Assembly: GCA_018241125.1 (NCBI GenBank)
Contig: JAFEEL010000033.1
Span: 1 to 64,000 of the forward strand
Source of the DNA: Pseudomonadota bacterium
Lineage (GTDB): Bacteria; Pseudomonadota; Gammaproteobacteria; Xanthomonadales; Xanthomonadaceae
Reading direction: 5' to 3'
Length of the DNA stretch: 64,000 nt
Shown here: positions 1-8,216 of the stretch, in pieces
Numbering within the stretch: position 1 is the stretch's first letter
How the letters are laid out: every line of letters begins with the position of its first letter
Notes under the pieces: model-generated
What the model saw: only the letters and a program-made list of their open reading frames with translations
The model's database searches: none
Told to the model about the DNA's origin: nothing
Program-made: the position numbers and the translations under genes

Positions 1-21
1 TCCATGGACGGATCGCACGCC

Positions 22-115
22 AATCAAACACGCAAGTGTTTGATTTGGCGGAGCCGAGTACGGGCATGTACCGGACTCGGCGCGTTGAAAAAGGGCAGGA
101 AAGCCCTTTTTCAAC
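22..115. repeat. Three consecutive hairpins; the last is terminator-like
   Basis: Three inverted repeats lie end to end ahead of the sigma factor gene. The first has 10-bp perfect arms (22-31 and 36-45) with a GCAA loop. The second has 7-bp arms (53-59 and 75-81). The third has 13-bp perfect arms (84-96 and 103-115) around a 6-nt loop, with five A on one side and five T on the other, so it could end transcription in either direction. The structures are seen directly. A role as bidirectional terminator, or as an interspersed repeat, is inferred. Confidence 0.6.
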
Positions 116-150
116 AACCTGCTAGAGTGGGCACGGACGCGGAGCCATCG

Positions 151-729
151 ATGCCGGCCGATGTGACCCAACTGATAGCCGCCGCACACGGCGGGGATGC
201 CGCGGCGCTGCAAGAACTGTTCACCCACGTGTACGGTGAACTCAAGCGGCTGGCGCGCGGTCAGTTGGCGCGCCGCGGCGGACCGCGCGGCGCCACCCCG
301 ACCCTGAACACCACCGGTCTGGTCCATGAGGTCTACCTGAAGCTGGCCCCGCACGGCGAGTCGTTGCCGGACGATCGCGCGCATTTCTTTGCGTTGGCGG
401 CGCGCGCGATGCGCCAGATCGTGGTCGATCACGCCCTGCGCCGTTCGGCGCAAAAGCGCGGCGGCCCGAACGCGGCCCGTGCGCAGATGGAGTTGGCGGA
501 CGACGTGACCGGTAGCGATTGGAGCCCCGACGAGTTGCTGCGCGTGGACGATGCGCTCGGCCGCTTCGAGCAGGACGAGCCCGAGCTGGCGCGCTTGATC
601 GAGTTGCGCGTATTTGCCGGGCTGGAACTGGAGCAGATCGCCGCCCTGCAGGGCGTCACCGTGCGCACCGTGCAGCGCGACTGGCGGCACGCCAAGGTGC
701 AGTTGTATCTGGCGCTGGATGTGGCGTGA
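151..729 (+). CDS. ECF-type RNA polymerase sigma factor
   Basis: A 192-residue sigma-70 family protein of the ECF group, of the kind often found beside Ser/Thr kinases. Region 2 spans about residues 8-95, with the segment LNTTGLVHEVYLKL and the helix ARAMRQIVVDHALRR. Region 4 is at the C-terminus (about 135-190), with the helix-turn-helix stretch LEQIAALQGVTVRTVQRDW. The ATG at 151 is chosen because the conserved fold begins there and the longer frame upstream runs through three hairpins. The kinase gene starts 7 bp after the stop, so the two are probably co-transcribed and the kinase may act on the sigma factor's pathway. No anti-sigma factor is visible. Confidence 0.85.
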   Translation: MPADVTQLIAAAHGGDAAALQELFTHVYGELKRLARGQLARRGGPRGATPTLNTTGLVHEVYLKLAPHGESLPDDRAHFFALAARAMRQIVVDHALRRSAQKRGGPNAARAQMELADDVTGSDWSPDELLRVDDALGRFEQDEPELARLIELRVFAGLELEQIAALQGVTVRTVQRDWRHAKVQLYLALDVA

Positions 730-736
730 GCGGCGC

Positions 737-3340
737 ATGAGCGACCGCCAGCGCGTCAAGGCATTGTTCGATCAAGCGCTGGAGATCGCCCCCGGCGAGC
801 GCACGGCGTGGGTCGCGAGCGCCTGCACCGGTGACGACGAGCTGCGCGCCGAGCTGGAACGCTGGCTGCGCGCCGAGGCCTCGCTCGGCGATTTTCTGGA
901 GTCGGTACCCGCGCCGGTGGCGCAGACCGTGGCCGCAGCGACGGCGCATGACGATCCCCAGCGGTTCGGCGCGTGGCGCGTGCTGCGTGCGCTGGGCGCC
1001 GGCGGCATGGGGCAGGTGTGGCTGGGCGAGCGCGACGACGGGCAGTTCGAGCAGCGGGTGGCGATCAAGCAGGTGGCTTGGCCGACGCAGGATTTGATCC
1101 GCCGCTTCGGTGAGGAACGACGCATCCTGGCGCGGCTCGATCACCCGAACATCGCGCGCCTGATCGACGCCGGCATGGACGTGCGCGGCGCGCCGTATCT
1201 GGTCATGGAATACGTCGATGGCGAGCCGATCACGCCGTGGGCGCACGCACACGGACTGGATCTGGCAGCGCGCGTGCGCCTGTTCCTGCCGGTGCTCGAG
1301 GCCGTGCAATCCGCGCACAGCCAGTTGGTGGTGCATCGCGACATCAAGCCCGGCAACGTGCTGGTGGACGCCCACGGCACGCCCAAGCTGCTGGATTTCG
1401 GCATCGCCCGGCTGCTCGACGATCCGCAGACCGAGGCGGCGCGCACGCGCACCGTGCTGCGGGCGCTCACCGCCGAGTACGCCAGCCCTGAGCAGATCCG
1501 CGGCGACGCGGTCGGCATCCCGTCGGACATTTATTCGCTGGGTATCGTGTTGTACGAGCTGCTGGTCGGCGCGCGCCCGTACCGTTTCGCCAGCACCAGC
1601 CCGGCGGCGATCGAGCGCACCGTGTGCGAGGCCGAGCCGGCGCGGCCGAGCGCGGCGTGGGTCGCGCCGATGGGCCCGGGTGCTGGCAATGCCCGTGATC
1701 TGGACGCGGTCGTGCTCAAGGCGCTGGCGAAGGAGCCGGCGCGGCGCTATGCCAGCTGCGCCGAGTTCGCCGCCGGCCTGCAACGCTGGCTCGACGGTGA
1801 TGCGGTGCTGGCGCGCGTGCCGAGCCGGCGCGAGCGCACCGCGCGCTACGTTGCCCGCCACCGTCTGCCGGTGGCGTTGGCGGCGTTGGCGGCGCTGGCG
1901 CTGCTCGCCGGCCTGGTCACGATCAGCGTGTTGTATCGGCGTGCCCTGATCGCGCAGGCCGAGGCGGTGCGGCAGAAGAACGCGGCCGTGCAGGAGACCG
2001 CCGCCGCCAATGCGGTCAAATCCTTCCTCGACGAGGACATCATCCGCGCTGCCAGCCCCTATCTGAAAACCTCCGCCGCCGATCTCACCGTGCGTCAGGC
2101 CATCGACCGCGGCGCAGCCAAGGTCGGAGTGCGCTTCGCCGGCCAGCCGGCGCTGGAAGGCGAGGTGCGCGCGACCCTGGGCGATCTGTACATGCAGTTG
2201 AACCAGCGCGAGCAGGCCGCCGCGCAGTACGAGAAGGCGGGCACGCTGCTCGGCGCAGCGCTGGGTGAGAGCAATGCCAAGACCCGTTACGTGCGCTACG
2301 CCAGCGCCGCCTTGCTGGCGCGGCAGGGCAAGACCGAGGCCGCGCACGCGCTGCTGCAGCGGCTCGATGCACTGGCGCAGCCGACCGATGCGCACGATGC
2401 CGCACTGTCCACCGTGCGCGATGGCGCGTGGGCGCTGTACTGGTATCGCCTGCACGATTGGGGCAAGGAAGCGCCGTTCGACCGCTTGGAGATCGCCGAC
2501 TTCCACCGCTGGCAGCCGGACAACGCCACTGGGCTGGCGATGCGCAAGACCAATCTGGCCATCGGTTACCTCGGCAGCGGGCAGTTGGCCGATGCCGAGA
2601 AGATCGCGCGCGAGGTGGTGTCGAACCTGCACGCGCAGGGCCTCGATGCCACCGTGGGTTACGGCACCGCCTTGAGCGTGCTGGCGCGTGTGCAGTATTT
2701 CCGCCGCCACTACGGCGATGCCGAGGCCAGCGCGATGCAGGCCTTCGCGTTGCTGCGCAAGATCGAAGGCGAGCGCTCCTTGCGCGCGCTCGACGCGCTG
2801 TATGTGGTGGATCGGCTGCAACTGGACACCGGCCGCTACCTGCAGGCGTTGGAAAATGCCCGGCAGATCCACGCCACCTATGCCGCCGTGCTCGGCGCCG
2901 ATGCGGCCGCCACCGGCGACTTTCGGTGGCTGCTGGGGCACAACGAATACCTCGCCGGCCAGCGTGAGCAGGGCTTGGCCGACATGCACGCCGGGCTCCA
3001 GCAGATCGGCGCGTTCGATGCCGCTGCCTCCGGCGACAATCCGCTGGAGAAATTTTTCTACGTCGGCGATTGTCTGGATTACGGCGGCAAGCAACTGCCC
3101 GATGCGCGCACCCTGCTGGCCCAACTCGATGCCGCAGGCTTGCACCATCGCCAACCCGATCCAGACTGGTCGGCGCGGCTGGATGCGCTGCGCGGGCAGC
3201 TGGCGTATCGCGACGGCGATCACGCCAAGGCCGCCGCGTTGCTGGTGCCGGCGTTGCGCACGATGGTTGCGATGCGTGCGCCGGTGTTCGAGATCGAGCG
3301 CGCCAAGGGCATGCTTGCATTGGCGCAAGCGCCGCGATGA
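737..3340 (+). CDS. Membrane serine/threonine protein kinase with C-terminal TPR region
   Basis: An 867-residue Hanks-type kinase. The glycine loop LGAGGMG is at residues 86-92, the ATP-binding Lys of VAIK at 111, the catalytic Asp of HRD at about 202 and the DFG Asp at about 220. The activation-loop segment AEYASPEQIRG follows, so all core catalytic residues are present. One hydrophobic membrane helix lies at about 376-398. The remaining 450 residues are Ala-rich helical TPR-like repeats, probably periplasmic and involved in sensing or protein binding. The ATG at 737 lies 7 bp after the sigma factor stop. Kinase-TPR proteins next to ECF factors are common in Xanthomonadales; the target here is unknown. 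Confidence 0.88.
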   Translation: MSDRQRVKALFDQALEIAPGERTAWVASACTGDDELRAELERWLRAEASLGDFLESVPAPVAQTVAAATAHDDPQRFGAWRVLRALGAGGMGQVWLGERDDGQFEQRVAIKQVAWPTQDLIRRFGEERRILARLDHPNIARLIDAGMDVRGAPYLVMEYVDGEPITPWAHAHGLDLAARVRLFLPVLEAVQSAHSQLVVHRDIKPGNVLVDAHGTPKLLDFGIARLLDDPQTEAARTRTVLRALTAEYASPEQIRGDAVGIPSDIYSLGIVLYELLVGARPYRFASTSPAAIERTVCEAEPARPSAAWVAPMGPGAGNARDLDAVVLKALAKEPARRYASCAEFAAGLQRWLDGDAVLARVPSRRERTARYVARHRLPVALAALAALALLAGLVTISVLYRRALIAQAEAVRQKNAAVQETAAANAVKSFLDEDIIRAASPYLKTSAADLTVRQAIDRGAAKVGVRFAGQPALEGEVRATLGDLYMQLNQREQAAAQYEKAGTLLGAALGESNAKTRYVRYASAALLARQGKTEAAHALLQRLDALAQPTDAHDAALSTVRDGAWALYWYRLHDWGKEAPFDRLEIADFHRWQPDNATGLAMRKTNLAIGYLGSGQLADAEKIAREVVSNLHAQGLDATVGYGTALSVLARVQYFRRHYGDAEASAMQAFALLRKIEGERSLRALDALYVVDRLQLDTGRYLQALENARQIHATYAAVLGADAAATGDFRWLLGHNEYLAGQREQGLADMHAGLQQIGAFDAAASGDNPLEKFFYVGDCLDYGGKQLPDARTLLAQLDAAGLHHRQPDPDWSARLDALRGQLAYRDGDHAKAAALLVPALRTMVAMRAPVFEIERAKGMLALAQAPR

Positions 3341-3347
3341 GCACGCC

Positions 3348-4340
3348 ATGAACGCCGCCACGATGACCGCCATCGCCGTGCGCGGCGGCGCCGGCAGTGC
3401 CGATGCCCTGCACGCCGTGCGCGTGCCCGTGCCGATTCCCGAAACCGGGCAGGTGCTGCTGCGCGTGCGCGCGGCGGGTGTGAACCGCCCCGATCTGCTG
3501 CAACGCGAAGGCCGCTACCCGCCGCCGCCGGGTGCATCGGCAACACTCGGGCTGGAGGTCGCCGGCGAGGTCGTGATCGCCGCCGGCCGCTGGCAGGTCG
3601 GCGATCGCGTCTGTGCCCTGCTCGGTGGCGGCGGTTATGCCGAATATGTCGCGGTCGATGCGCGCCATGTGTTGCCGATCCCGTTCGCGGCGGCTGTCGA
3701 TGGATCGGACTTCATCCGCGCCGCGGCGTTGCCGGAAACCGTGTTCACCGTGTACGCCAACGTGTTCGAGCACGGCGCGCTCAAAGCGGGTGAGACCCTG
3801 CTGTTACACGGTGCGACCTCGGGGATCGGGGTGATGGCGATGCAGATGGCCAAGGCCGCCGGCGCGCGGGTGATCGCCACGACGCGCGGTGCCGCCAAGG
3901 CTGCGACGGCGCGGGCGCTGGGCGCGGACATCGTGGTGGATGCGCTGGTGGAGGATTTCGGCGAGGTCGCGCGTGCCGCCGGCGGCGTGGACGTGGCGCT
4001 GGACATGGTCGGTGCGCCGTACTTCGAGCAAACCTTGCACGCCCTCAACACCGGCGGGCGGATCGTCTACATCGCCGCGCAAGCTGGCGGCGAACTGCGG
4101 GTGCCGGTGTGGACGCTGATGCGCAAGCGCGCGCTCATCACCGGCTCGACCCTGCGCCCGCGCAGCGCCGACGAAAAGGCGCGGTTGGCGGCGGCGGTGC
4201 AGGCCGTGGTGTGGCCGTGGATCGCGCAGGGCACGGTGGACGCGGTGGTCGATCGGGTGTTCCCGCTGGCGCAGGCGGGCTTGGCGCACGCCTATCTGGA
4301 ACGCGGCGGACACGTGGGCAAGGTGGTGCTGGCGGTGTGA
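3348..4340 (+). CDS. NAD(P)H quinone oxidoreductase, PIG3-like zinc-independent MDR family
   Basis: A 330-residue medium-chain reductase. The N-terminal GroES-like domain carries the segment GVNRPDLLQREGRYPPPPG. The Rossmann domain carries the dinucleotide loop HGATSGIGVMAMQMAK at about residues 148-163. No zinc-binding cysteine set is present, which fits the quinone oxidoreductase branch. It probably reduces quinones with NADPH in the cytoplasm. The start lies 7 bp after the kinase gene, so it may belong to the same transcript. A second in-frame ATG, 15 bp further on, is an equally plausible start. Confidence 0.85.
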   Translation: MNAATMTAIAVRGGAGSADALHAVRVPVPIPETGQVLLRVRAAGVNRPDLLQREGRYPPPPGASATLGLEVAGEVVIAAGRWQVGDRVCALLGGGGYAEYVAVDARHVLPIPFAAAVDGSDFIRAAALPETVFTVYANVFEHGALKAGETLLLHGATSGIGVMAMQMAKAAGARVIATTRGAAKAATARALGADIVVDALVEDFGEVARAAGGVDVALDMVGAPYFEQTLHALNTGGRIVYIAAQAGGELRVPVWTLMRKRALITGSTLRPRSADEKARLAAAVQAVVWPWIAQGTVDAVVDRVFPLAQAGLAHAYLERGGHVGKVVLAV

Positions 4341-4598
4341 GGCGGGCAGGCACTTGTTCATGCTTGCTGGTCGGCGGGCACGCTCACCGGATCGATGGCG
4401 GGCGGCCTGCGGGGTACTTCGGAGGCTTCGCCACCTTGTGAAGGTGAGACCAACCGTGAGTCGCGCCCGTCTCCCCGATCGATCGCCGGTCGGTGGATTT
4501 GTGCTCCGGCATGACCGATGGCAGGGCATGACTTCCGGCGCATGGCAGGGTTTCTATGGTGTTGTAGTTTACCAGCACACCAAACCACAGGAGCTGCC
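4341..4598. promoter_or_regulatory. Upstream region of a small gene with an inverted repeat
   Basis: This 258-bp stretch holds no convincing gene. Just ahead of the small gene at 4599 is an inverted repeat, TGGTGT (4557-4562) and ACACCA (4577-4582), separated by 14 bp. The segment between is more AT-rich than its surroundings (TTGTAGTTTACC). This could be an operator over a promoter. A Shine-Dalgarno-like CAGGAG lies at 4588-4593. The regulatory role is inferred. Confidence 0.3.
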
Positions 4599-4784
4599 AT
4601 GAACGCCGTCCGCACCACCCGCCATCCGGCCACCGCCCGGACCTCGCCGGAAGCCGTTCCGTTCCGCCTGACCCGCCGCGAGCGCGACTACGGCGTCGGC
4701 TACGGCACCAGCAGCGGTTATGCTGCCGCCAACGACCACCGCTACGCGAAGAGTTGGGCCAAGACCTACTTTCGTTGCAGTTGA
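4599..4784 (+). CDS. Small basic protein of unknown function
   Basis: A 61-residue protein, too short for a confident family call. The N-terminal half is Arg/Thr/Pro-rich. The C-terminal half has an aromatic and glycine pattern, DYGVGYGTSSGYAAAN, and ends in TYFRCS with a single Cys. There is no signal peptide or membrane helix. A CAGGAG ribosome-binding site 5 bp before the ATG and an inverted repeat 17 bp before it support a real gene. It may belong to a small-protein family of Xanthomonadales, but I cannot assign a role. Confidence 0.5.
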   Translation: MNAVRTTRHPATARTSPEAVPFRLTRRERDYGVGYGTSSGYAAANDHRYAKSWAKTYFRCS

Positions 4785-5148
4785 GCGCGGTAGCCAACCG
4801 GTTCGGGTGCGTATGGGCGGTGGTTCGATCGCGGCCTCGGGCTGCGCCTTCGATCCGCGCCTGACCACGAACGGGGTATTCGATCGCGTACACCACCCAA
4901 ATCACCGTTCGTGGTGAGCAGGACGTGGCGAGATAGAAGAACCTGCCCCGGACTCGATCCGGGGTCGAGCACGCCTTCATTCCCGTTCGTGGTGAGGAGG
5001 ACGTGTCGAGATCGAAGATCGAGCACGTCCGTCTCGAACCAGCTTGTGCAGAACCCGGGCGCCCTCGACCGCATGATCGGTTCATTAACACGCCTGGTGC
5101 ACACTGTCGGCGGGCAAATCCTGCCTCTGAATGGATCGGGAATCGATC
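4785..5148. repeat. Intergenic region built of interspersed repeat copies
   Basis: No gene is supported in these 364 bp. Copy A at 4819-4874 matches, on the opposite strand, a segment near 51961-52017. Copies B and C are direct repeats that start CCGTTCGTGGTGAG at about 4904 and 4982, and continue with near-identical GGACGTG(G/T)CGAGAT sequence. The similarity is seen directly. That this is a dispersed intergenic family of the host is inferred. Confidence 0.6.
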
Positions 5149-5595
5149 ATGCACAAGACCACCATCGGGCTGCTGGCCACTGTCGCCTGCACCTTGGCGA
5201 TGAGCCTGCCCAACGTCGCCCATGCCGGCGAAGCCAAGCTCAGTTGCAAGCTCAAGTACAACCTGACCGGCTGGTCGCTGATCTACAAGCACACCACCGG
5301 CAACGGCGTGATCAGCTGCGACAATGGCAAGTCGATGAAGGTGCACGTGGCCGCGCAGGCGCTGGGCATCACCGCCGGCAAATGGAAGATCGACGACGGC
5401 ACCGGCAGCTTCAACGAGGTGCACAGCATGGACGAGGTGCTCGGCGATTACGTGCAGGCCTCCGCCAATGCCGGCGTGGTGAAGTCCGGCGAGGCGCAGG
5501 TACTGACCAAGGGCCCGGTGTCGCTGGCGCTGGCCGGCGGCGGGCGCGGGGTGAACCTGGGCGTGGACATCGGCAAGTTCACCATTTCGCGCTGA
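5149..5595 (+). CDS. Exported protein of unknown function
   Basis: A 148-residue protein with a clear Sec signal peptide. The basic start MHK is followed by a hydrophobic core TIGLLATVACTLAMSL and a cleavage site after AHA (about residue 26). The mature part has two Cys that could form a disulfide (SCKLKYNL and VISCDNGK) and a Gly-rich C-terminus ending in a GVNLGVDIGKFTISR-type strand, suggesting a small beta-rich periplasmic protein. An in-frame ATG lies 18 bp upstream (5131), but the later start gives the better signal peptide. I do not recognise the family. Confidence 0.65.
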   Translation: MHKTTIGLLATVACTLAMSLPNVAHAGEAKLSCKLKYNLTGWSLIYKHTTGNGVISCDNGKSMKVHVAAQALGITAGKWKIDDGTGSFNEVHSMDEVLGDYVQASANAGVVKSGEAQVLTKGPVSLALAGGGRGVNLGVDIGKFTISR

Positions 5596-5607
5596 CGCCC
5601 GCACGCT

Positions 5608-5632
5608 CGGCCCGCGCGCATGGCGCGGGCCG
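5608..5632 (+). terminator. GC-rich hairpin after the exported-protein gene
   Basis: Nine-base arms GGCCCGCGC and GCGCGGGCC enclose a short loop 13 bp after the stop of the preceding gene. There is no good T-run after it, so termination efficiency is uncertain. Confidence 0.45.
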
Positions 5633-5694
5633 GCAGTTTCCGGCATGTGATCGCGCACCTCCGCCAAGGCTGGCGGGGGTGCCGAAGCGGGTGG

Positions 5695-6018
5695 TCAGAC
5701 GTTGCTGGCCGCTGACTGGAACACGCCCAGCACCTGCCAGGTGCCGTGGCCCTCGCCGCTGCGGTACTTGGACTTGCCGCTGTCCAGGGTGTAGCAGGTG
5801 TCGAAGATCAGGCCCTTGCAGAAGGCCAGTTCGGTCTTGCCGGCCGGGTCGAACATGTACAGGCCATCGGGCGTTTGCGTCCACGAGCCGTTTTGCGGGC
5901 CCAGCCAACCGTCGCCGGGCGAGCGCCACTTGCCGTTGGCGCGGTTGGCGTAGACGATTTCCGGCTCGGTCTGCCCGGTGCGGGTCAGGGTCAGGGAAAT
6001 ACTTTGGTTCGGCGTCAC
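5695..6018 (-). CDS. Hypothetical protein
   Basis: A 107-residue protein read from a GTG at 6018. This start is chosen for the AGGAG ribosome-binding site 7-8 bp before it; longer in-frame starts to 6120 lack one. The sequence suggests a small soluble beta-rich domain, with NGKWRSPGDGWLGPQNG, two Cys (CKGLIFDTC) and a GHGTWQVLGVF C-terminus. No signal peptide is evident. It faces the preceding exported-protein gene convergently. Family and function are not recognised. Confidence 0.5.
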   Translation of the reverse strand: MTPNQSISLTLTRTGQTEPEIVYANRANGKWRSPGDGWLGPQNGSWTQTPDGLYMFDPAGKTELAFCKGLIFDTCYTLDSGKSKYRSGEGHGTWQVLGVFQSAASNV

Positions 6019-6151
6019 GTTGCGTTCTCCTGGCGATGAGGATGCGACCTGAGGCCTCGATGACGGTGGGGGTGCGCGCTCGAGCGCTTGCATGATGGAA
6101 CGGTCTGCGCCGGCGGGCAAGCCCCGGCGAGCTGGCGATGGGGCGGGAAGT

Positions 6152-6227
6152 TGGTGCCGCTTGTCCGAATCGAACGGACGACCTACTGATTACAAATCAG
6201 TTGCTCTACCGACTGAGCTAAAGCGGC
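6152..6227 (-). tRNA. tRNA-Thr (anticodon UGU)
   Basis: On the minus strand a 76-nt cloverleaf is readable. The acceptor stem GCCGCTT pairs with AAGCGGC, the D-arm is AGCTCAGTCGGTAGAGC, and the anticodon stem CTGAT/ATCAG carries loop bases TTGTA with anticodon TGT. The T-arm has TTCGATT, and the encoded CCA end is at 6154-6152. Length, stems and invariant bases all fit. The anticodon UGU decodes ACA threonine codons. Confidence 0.95.
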
Positions 6228-6335
6228 GGTTGCGCAGTACCGATTCTAGCGGCAGGTGCGGGCGCATGCGAACGGGAACGAGACAATCGCCAATGCGGCC
6301 AGCGTCGCCGGCGGCTGCCGGGATTCCAGCGGCGA

Positions 6336-7004
6336 TCAATGCAGCGCCGGGCAGGCCACATCCTGCGCGCCCACGCCGGGGAAGTCGGTCAGGTGTGCGT
6401 GCCAGTCGAAATCGGGGGCGACGGTTACGTCCAGCCACAGTTGCTGCACCGGCCCGACCTTGGGTTCCAAGCGCGCATCGAACCCGAGCTTGCGCACGTC
6501 GTCGCGGCGCGTGGTGGCGTTGGCCAAGTCCTGGAACAAGCCCAGCGAGATGGTGTTTTGCTGGTCGCCCGAAGTGACCACGTAGTAGTCGTTCAAGCCC
6601 TTGGCCTTGAGTTGGCGGGCGGCATCGAGGGCGGCGTCGCGGCTGGCCAGGGCGGCCACGAACACGCGGTAGCCGGTGGCGGCGGTGGCGGTGGCGTCGC
6701 GCTGGCGGATGCGCCCGACCAGCGGCGACAGGATGTCACTGGCGCGGCGCACGTCGGCCGGCGATGCGAACGGGCCGATGCTCTGGCAGCGCGGGGTGGC
6801 CGAATCGGGCACCGGCGCGGCGGCCATCTCCTCGGACGAGCCCTTGCGCTGCGCGTTCTCCGTCTCGCTGAGCAAGGTCAGCGTCGGGGTGTTGGCGTCG
6901 GTCGCCGGAACCGCCGCCGGCGCGTTGGGCGCGTGCAGCGCCCACCACGCCAGCGCGCCCAGGTTCATCACCACCAGCAACAGGACGAGGGCGCGCGGGA
7001 GCAT
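6336..7004 (-). CDS. SPOR-domain membrane protein
   Basis: A 222-residue protein. An N-terminal membrane helix (LVLLLVVMNLGALAWWAL, about residues 5-24) is followed by an Ala/Pro/Thr linker. Next comes a SPOR-like domain at about 75-165 (GYRVFVAALASRDAALDAARQLKAKG; YYVVTSGDQQNTISLGLF). SPOR domains bind denuded peptidoglycan at division sites, so the protein is probably an inner-membrane, periplasm-facing cell-wall binder. In related genomes I recall such a gene following coaX; here coaX is 21 kb away. It lies 64 bp downstream of the TonB-like gene on the same strand. Confidence 0.75.
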   Translation of the reverse strand: MLPRALVLLLVVMNLGALAWWALHAPNAPAAVPATDANTPTLTLLSETENAQRKGSSEEMAAAPVPDSATPRCQSIGPFASPADVRRASDILSPLVGRIRQRDATATAATGYRVFVAALASRDAALDAARQLKAKGLNDYYVVTSGDQQNTISLGLFQDLANATTRRDDVRKLGFDARLEPKVGPVQQLWLDVTVAPDFDWHAHLTDFPGVGAQDVACPALH

Positions 7005-7033
7005 CGGCCTAGTTTATCGACTTTGCGGCATCC

Positions 7034-7058
7034 GCGGGCCGCGGAACGCGCGGCCCGC
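7034..7058 (-). terminator. GC-rich hairpin between the TonB-like and SPOR genes
   Basis: Ten-base perfect arms GCGGGCCGCG (7034-7043) and CGCGGCCCGC (7049-7058) enclose a 5-nt loop, 11 bp beyond the stop of the TonB-like gene. No strong U-tract follows on the minus strand, so it may attenuate rather than stop transcription into the SPOR gene. Confidence 0.5.
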
Positions 7059-7068
7059 ACAACATCGA

Positions 7069-7737
7069 TCAATGCTCGTCGAGCCGGAACACCACCGGCG
7101 CGGTGCCCAGCGCCTGCACCGGATGGCCGTCGCGGATGGCCGGCTGGAAGCGCCAGTTCGCCAGCACCTGCGCGCGCGCCGCTTCGTCCAGGCGCCGATC
7201 GCCGCTGCCATGCACGATGCGCACGCGCAGCACATGGCCGTCGGTATCGACCAGCAACTCCAGCAGCACGGTGCCTTCCACGCCCTCGCGCAAGGCCTGT
7301 CGCGGGTACTCCGGCGCGGGCATGGCGATGGCCTGCAATGAGGTTTCCAGCGGCGGGCCGGGATCGATCCGGTCGCTGCCCACCGAGGCCATCGGCGGCA
7401 CGGTGGGGGCCGGGATGGAGACGGGCGTGGTCTGCTGGCTGACCACCGGCGGCGGCTGCACCGTTGGCTGGCGCACCGGCACGACGCGCTGCGGCTGCGG
7501 CGGGGTGATGTGCTGCTGGTGGATCGGCACCGGCAGCGGCGGGATCGGCCGGTCGGGCACGATGATGGCCACGTGCGTGTCTGGCCGGCTCGCCTGCTCG
7601 CTGGGCGCATGCGTCAACGGCGCCATCAACAGGGCGATAACCGCCGCGTTGGCGACGATCGCGGTGGCGATGCCGGCGACCCGCGCCGGATCGGGGCGCG
7701 CGGACTCGGGTTGCAGGTGCATCGTATGGCGAACCAT
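7069..7737 (-). CDS. TonB-family energy-transducing protein
   Basis: A 222-residue TonB-like protein. One N-terminal membrane helix (about residues 22-40) is followed by a Pro/Gln/Val-rich periplasmic spacer (about 55-125). The C-terminal TonB domain is recognised by PEYPRQALREGVEGTVLLEL, VDTDGHVLRVRIVHGSG and NWRFQPAIRDG. It would couple proton motive force, with ExbB/ExbD, to outer-membrane transport; no exbBD gene is in this window. The ATG at 7737 has a strong AGGAGG-type site just upstream. It may instead be a TonB paralogue with a different partner. Confidence 0.8.
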   Translation of the reverse strand: MVRHTMHLQPESARPDPARVAGIATAIVANAAVIALLMAPLTHAPSEQASRPDTHVAIIVPDRPIPPLPVPIHQQHITPPQPQRVVPVRQPTVQPPPVVSQQTTPVSIPAPTVPPMASVGSDRIDPGPPLETSLQAIAMPAPEYPRQALREGVEGTVLLELLVDTDGHVLRVRIVHGSGDRRLDEAARAQVLANWRFQPAIRDGHPVQALGTAPVVFRLDEH

Positions 7738-8216
7738 GCTCCACCTCCTCGGTCTTGGGTTGTGCGATCTGGCAACGCTCCGGGTGCTGCTTTGGGGTTG
7801 AACCCAGCCTGCGCCGGCCGCGGGCGGTTGGCAAGTCATCCTCTTGCGGCGACCGCAAAGGCTTGCTGCCCCGAAGCAGTGAGCGATGCCTTCTTCAGCG
7901 GCAATGCATCGACGAGGCTCGCTCAGCGGCCGCCATCGCAGTGCGCAGACATCTGCCGGGGGTGCGTCTCATGTGGCGAGACCGCATCGCGATATAGTCC
8001 AGTCAGGCGCCACCCACCGCAGCGGGCTTGCGGGGTGGCGTGAGGGGTTGGTAGCACGGCGTTGGTGGGCAAGCCTTTGCCGGAACGACGGATGGTCGCG
8101 CGGTCGTGGTTTCTGCGCGCACACTCGCCAAGGCAAATACGATGACAAAACTGCTGGATCGTGATCGTGATGCACTCACTGGGTTGCCGATGCGTTAGGT
8201 CTTCGTCAATTTCGCC
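7738..8216. promoter_or_regulatory. Gene-free region before the cas operon
   Basis: 479 bp between the divergent TonB-like gene and cas3. No convincing gene is seen. A hairpin with 8-bp arms, CGCCACCC (8008-8015) and GGGTGGCG (8033-8040), lies 170 bp before cas3. A TATAGT at 7993-7998 is the only -10-like hexamer I noticed, without a clear -35. Immediately ahead of the cas3 ATG there is no obvious Shine-Dalgarno sequence. The cas operon promoter is presumably here, but I cannot place it. Confidence 0.3.

Noticed and set aside
656-3373. A 905-codon open frame antisense to the Ser/Thr kinase gene
   Set aside because: It is the His/Gln/Arg-rich mirror of a high-GC gene with no domain, while the sense strand encodes an intact kinase.
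7755-8164. Short open frames between the TonB-like gene and cas3
   Set aside because: No ribosome-binding sites, no conserved-looking segments, and overlapping frames on both strands; treated as an upstream region.
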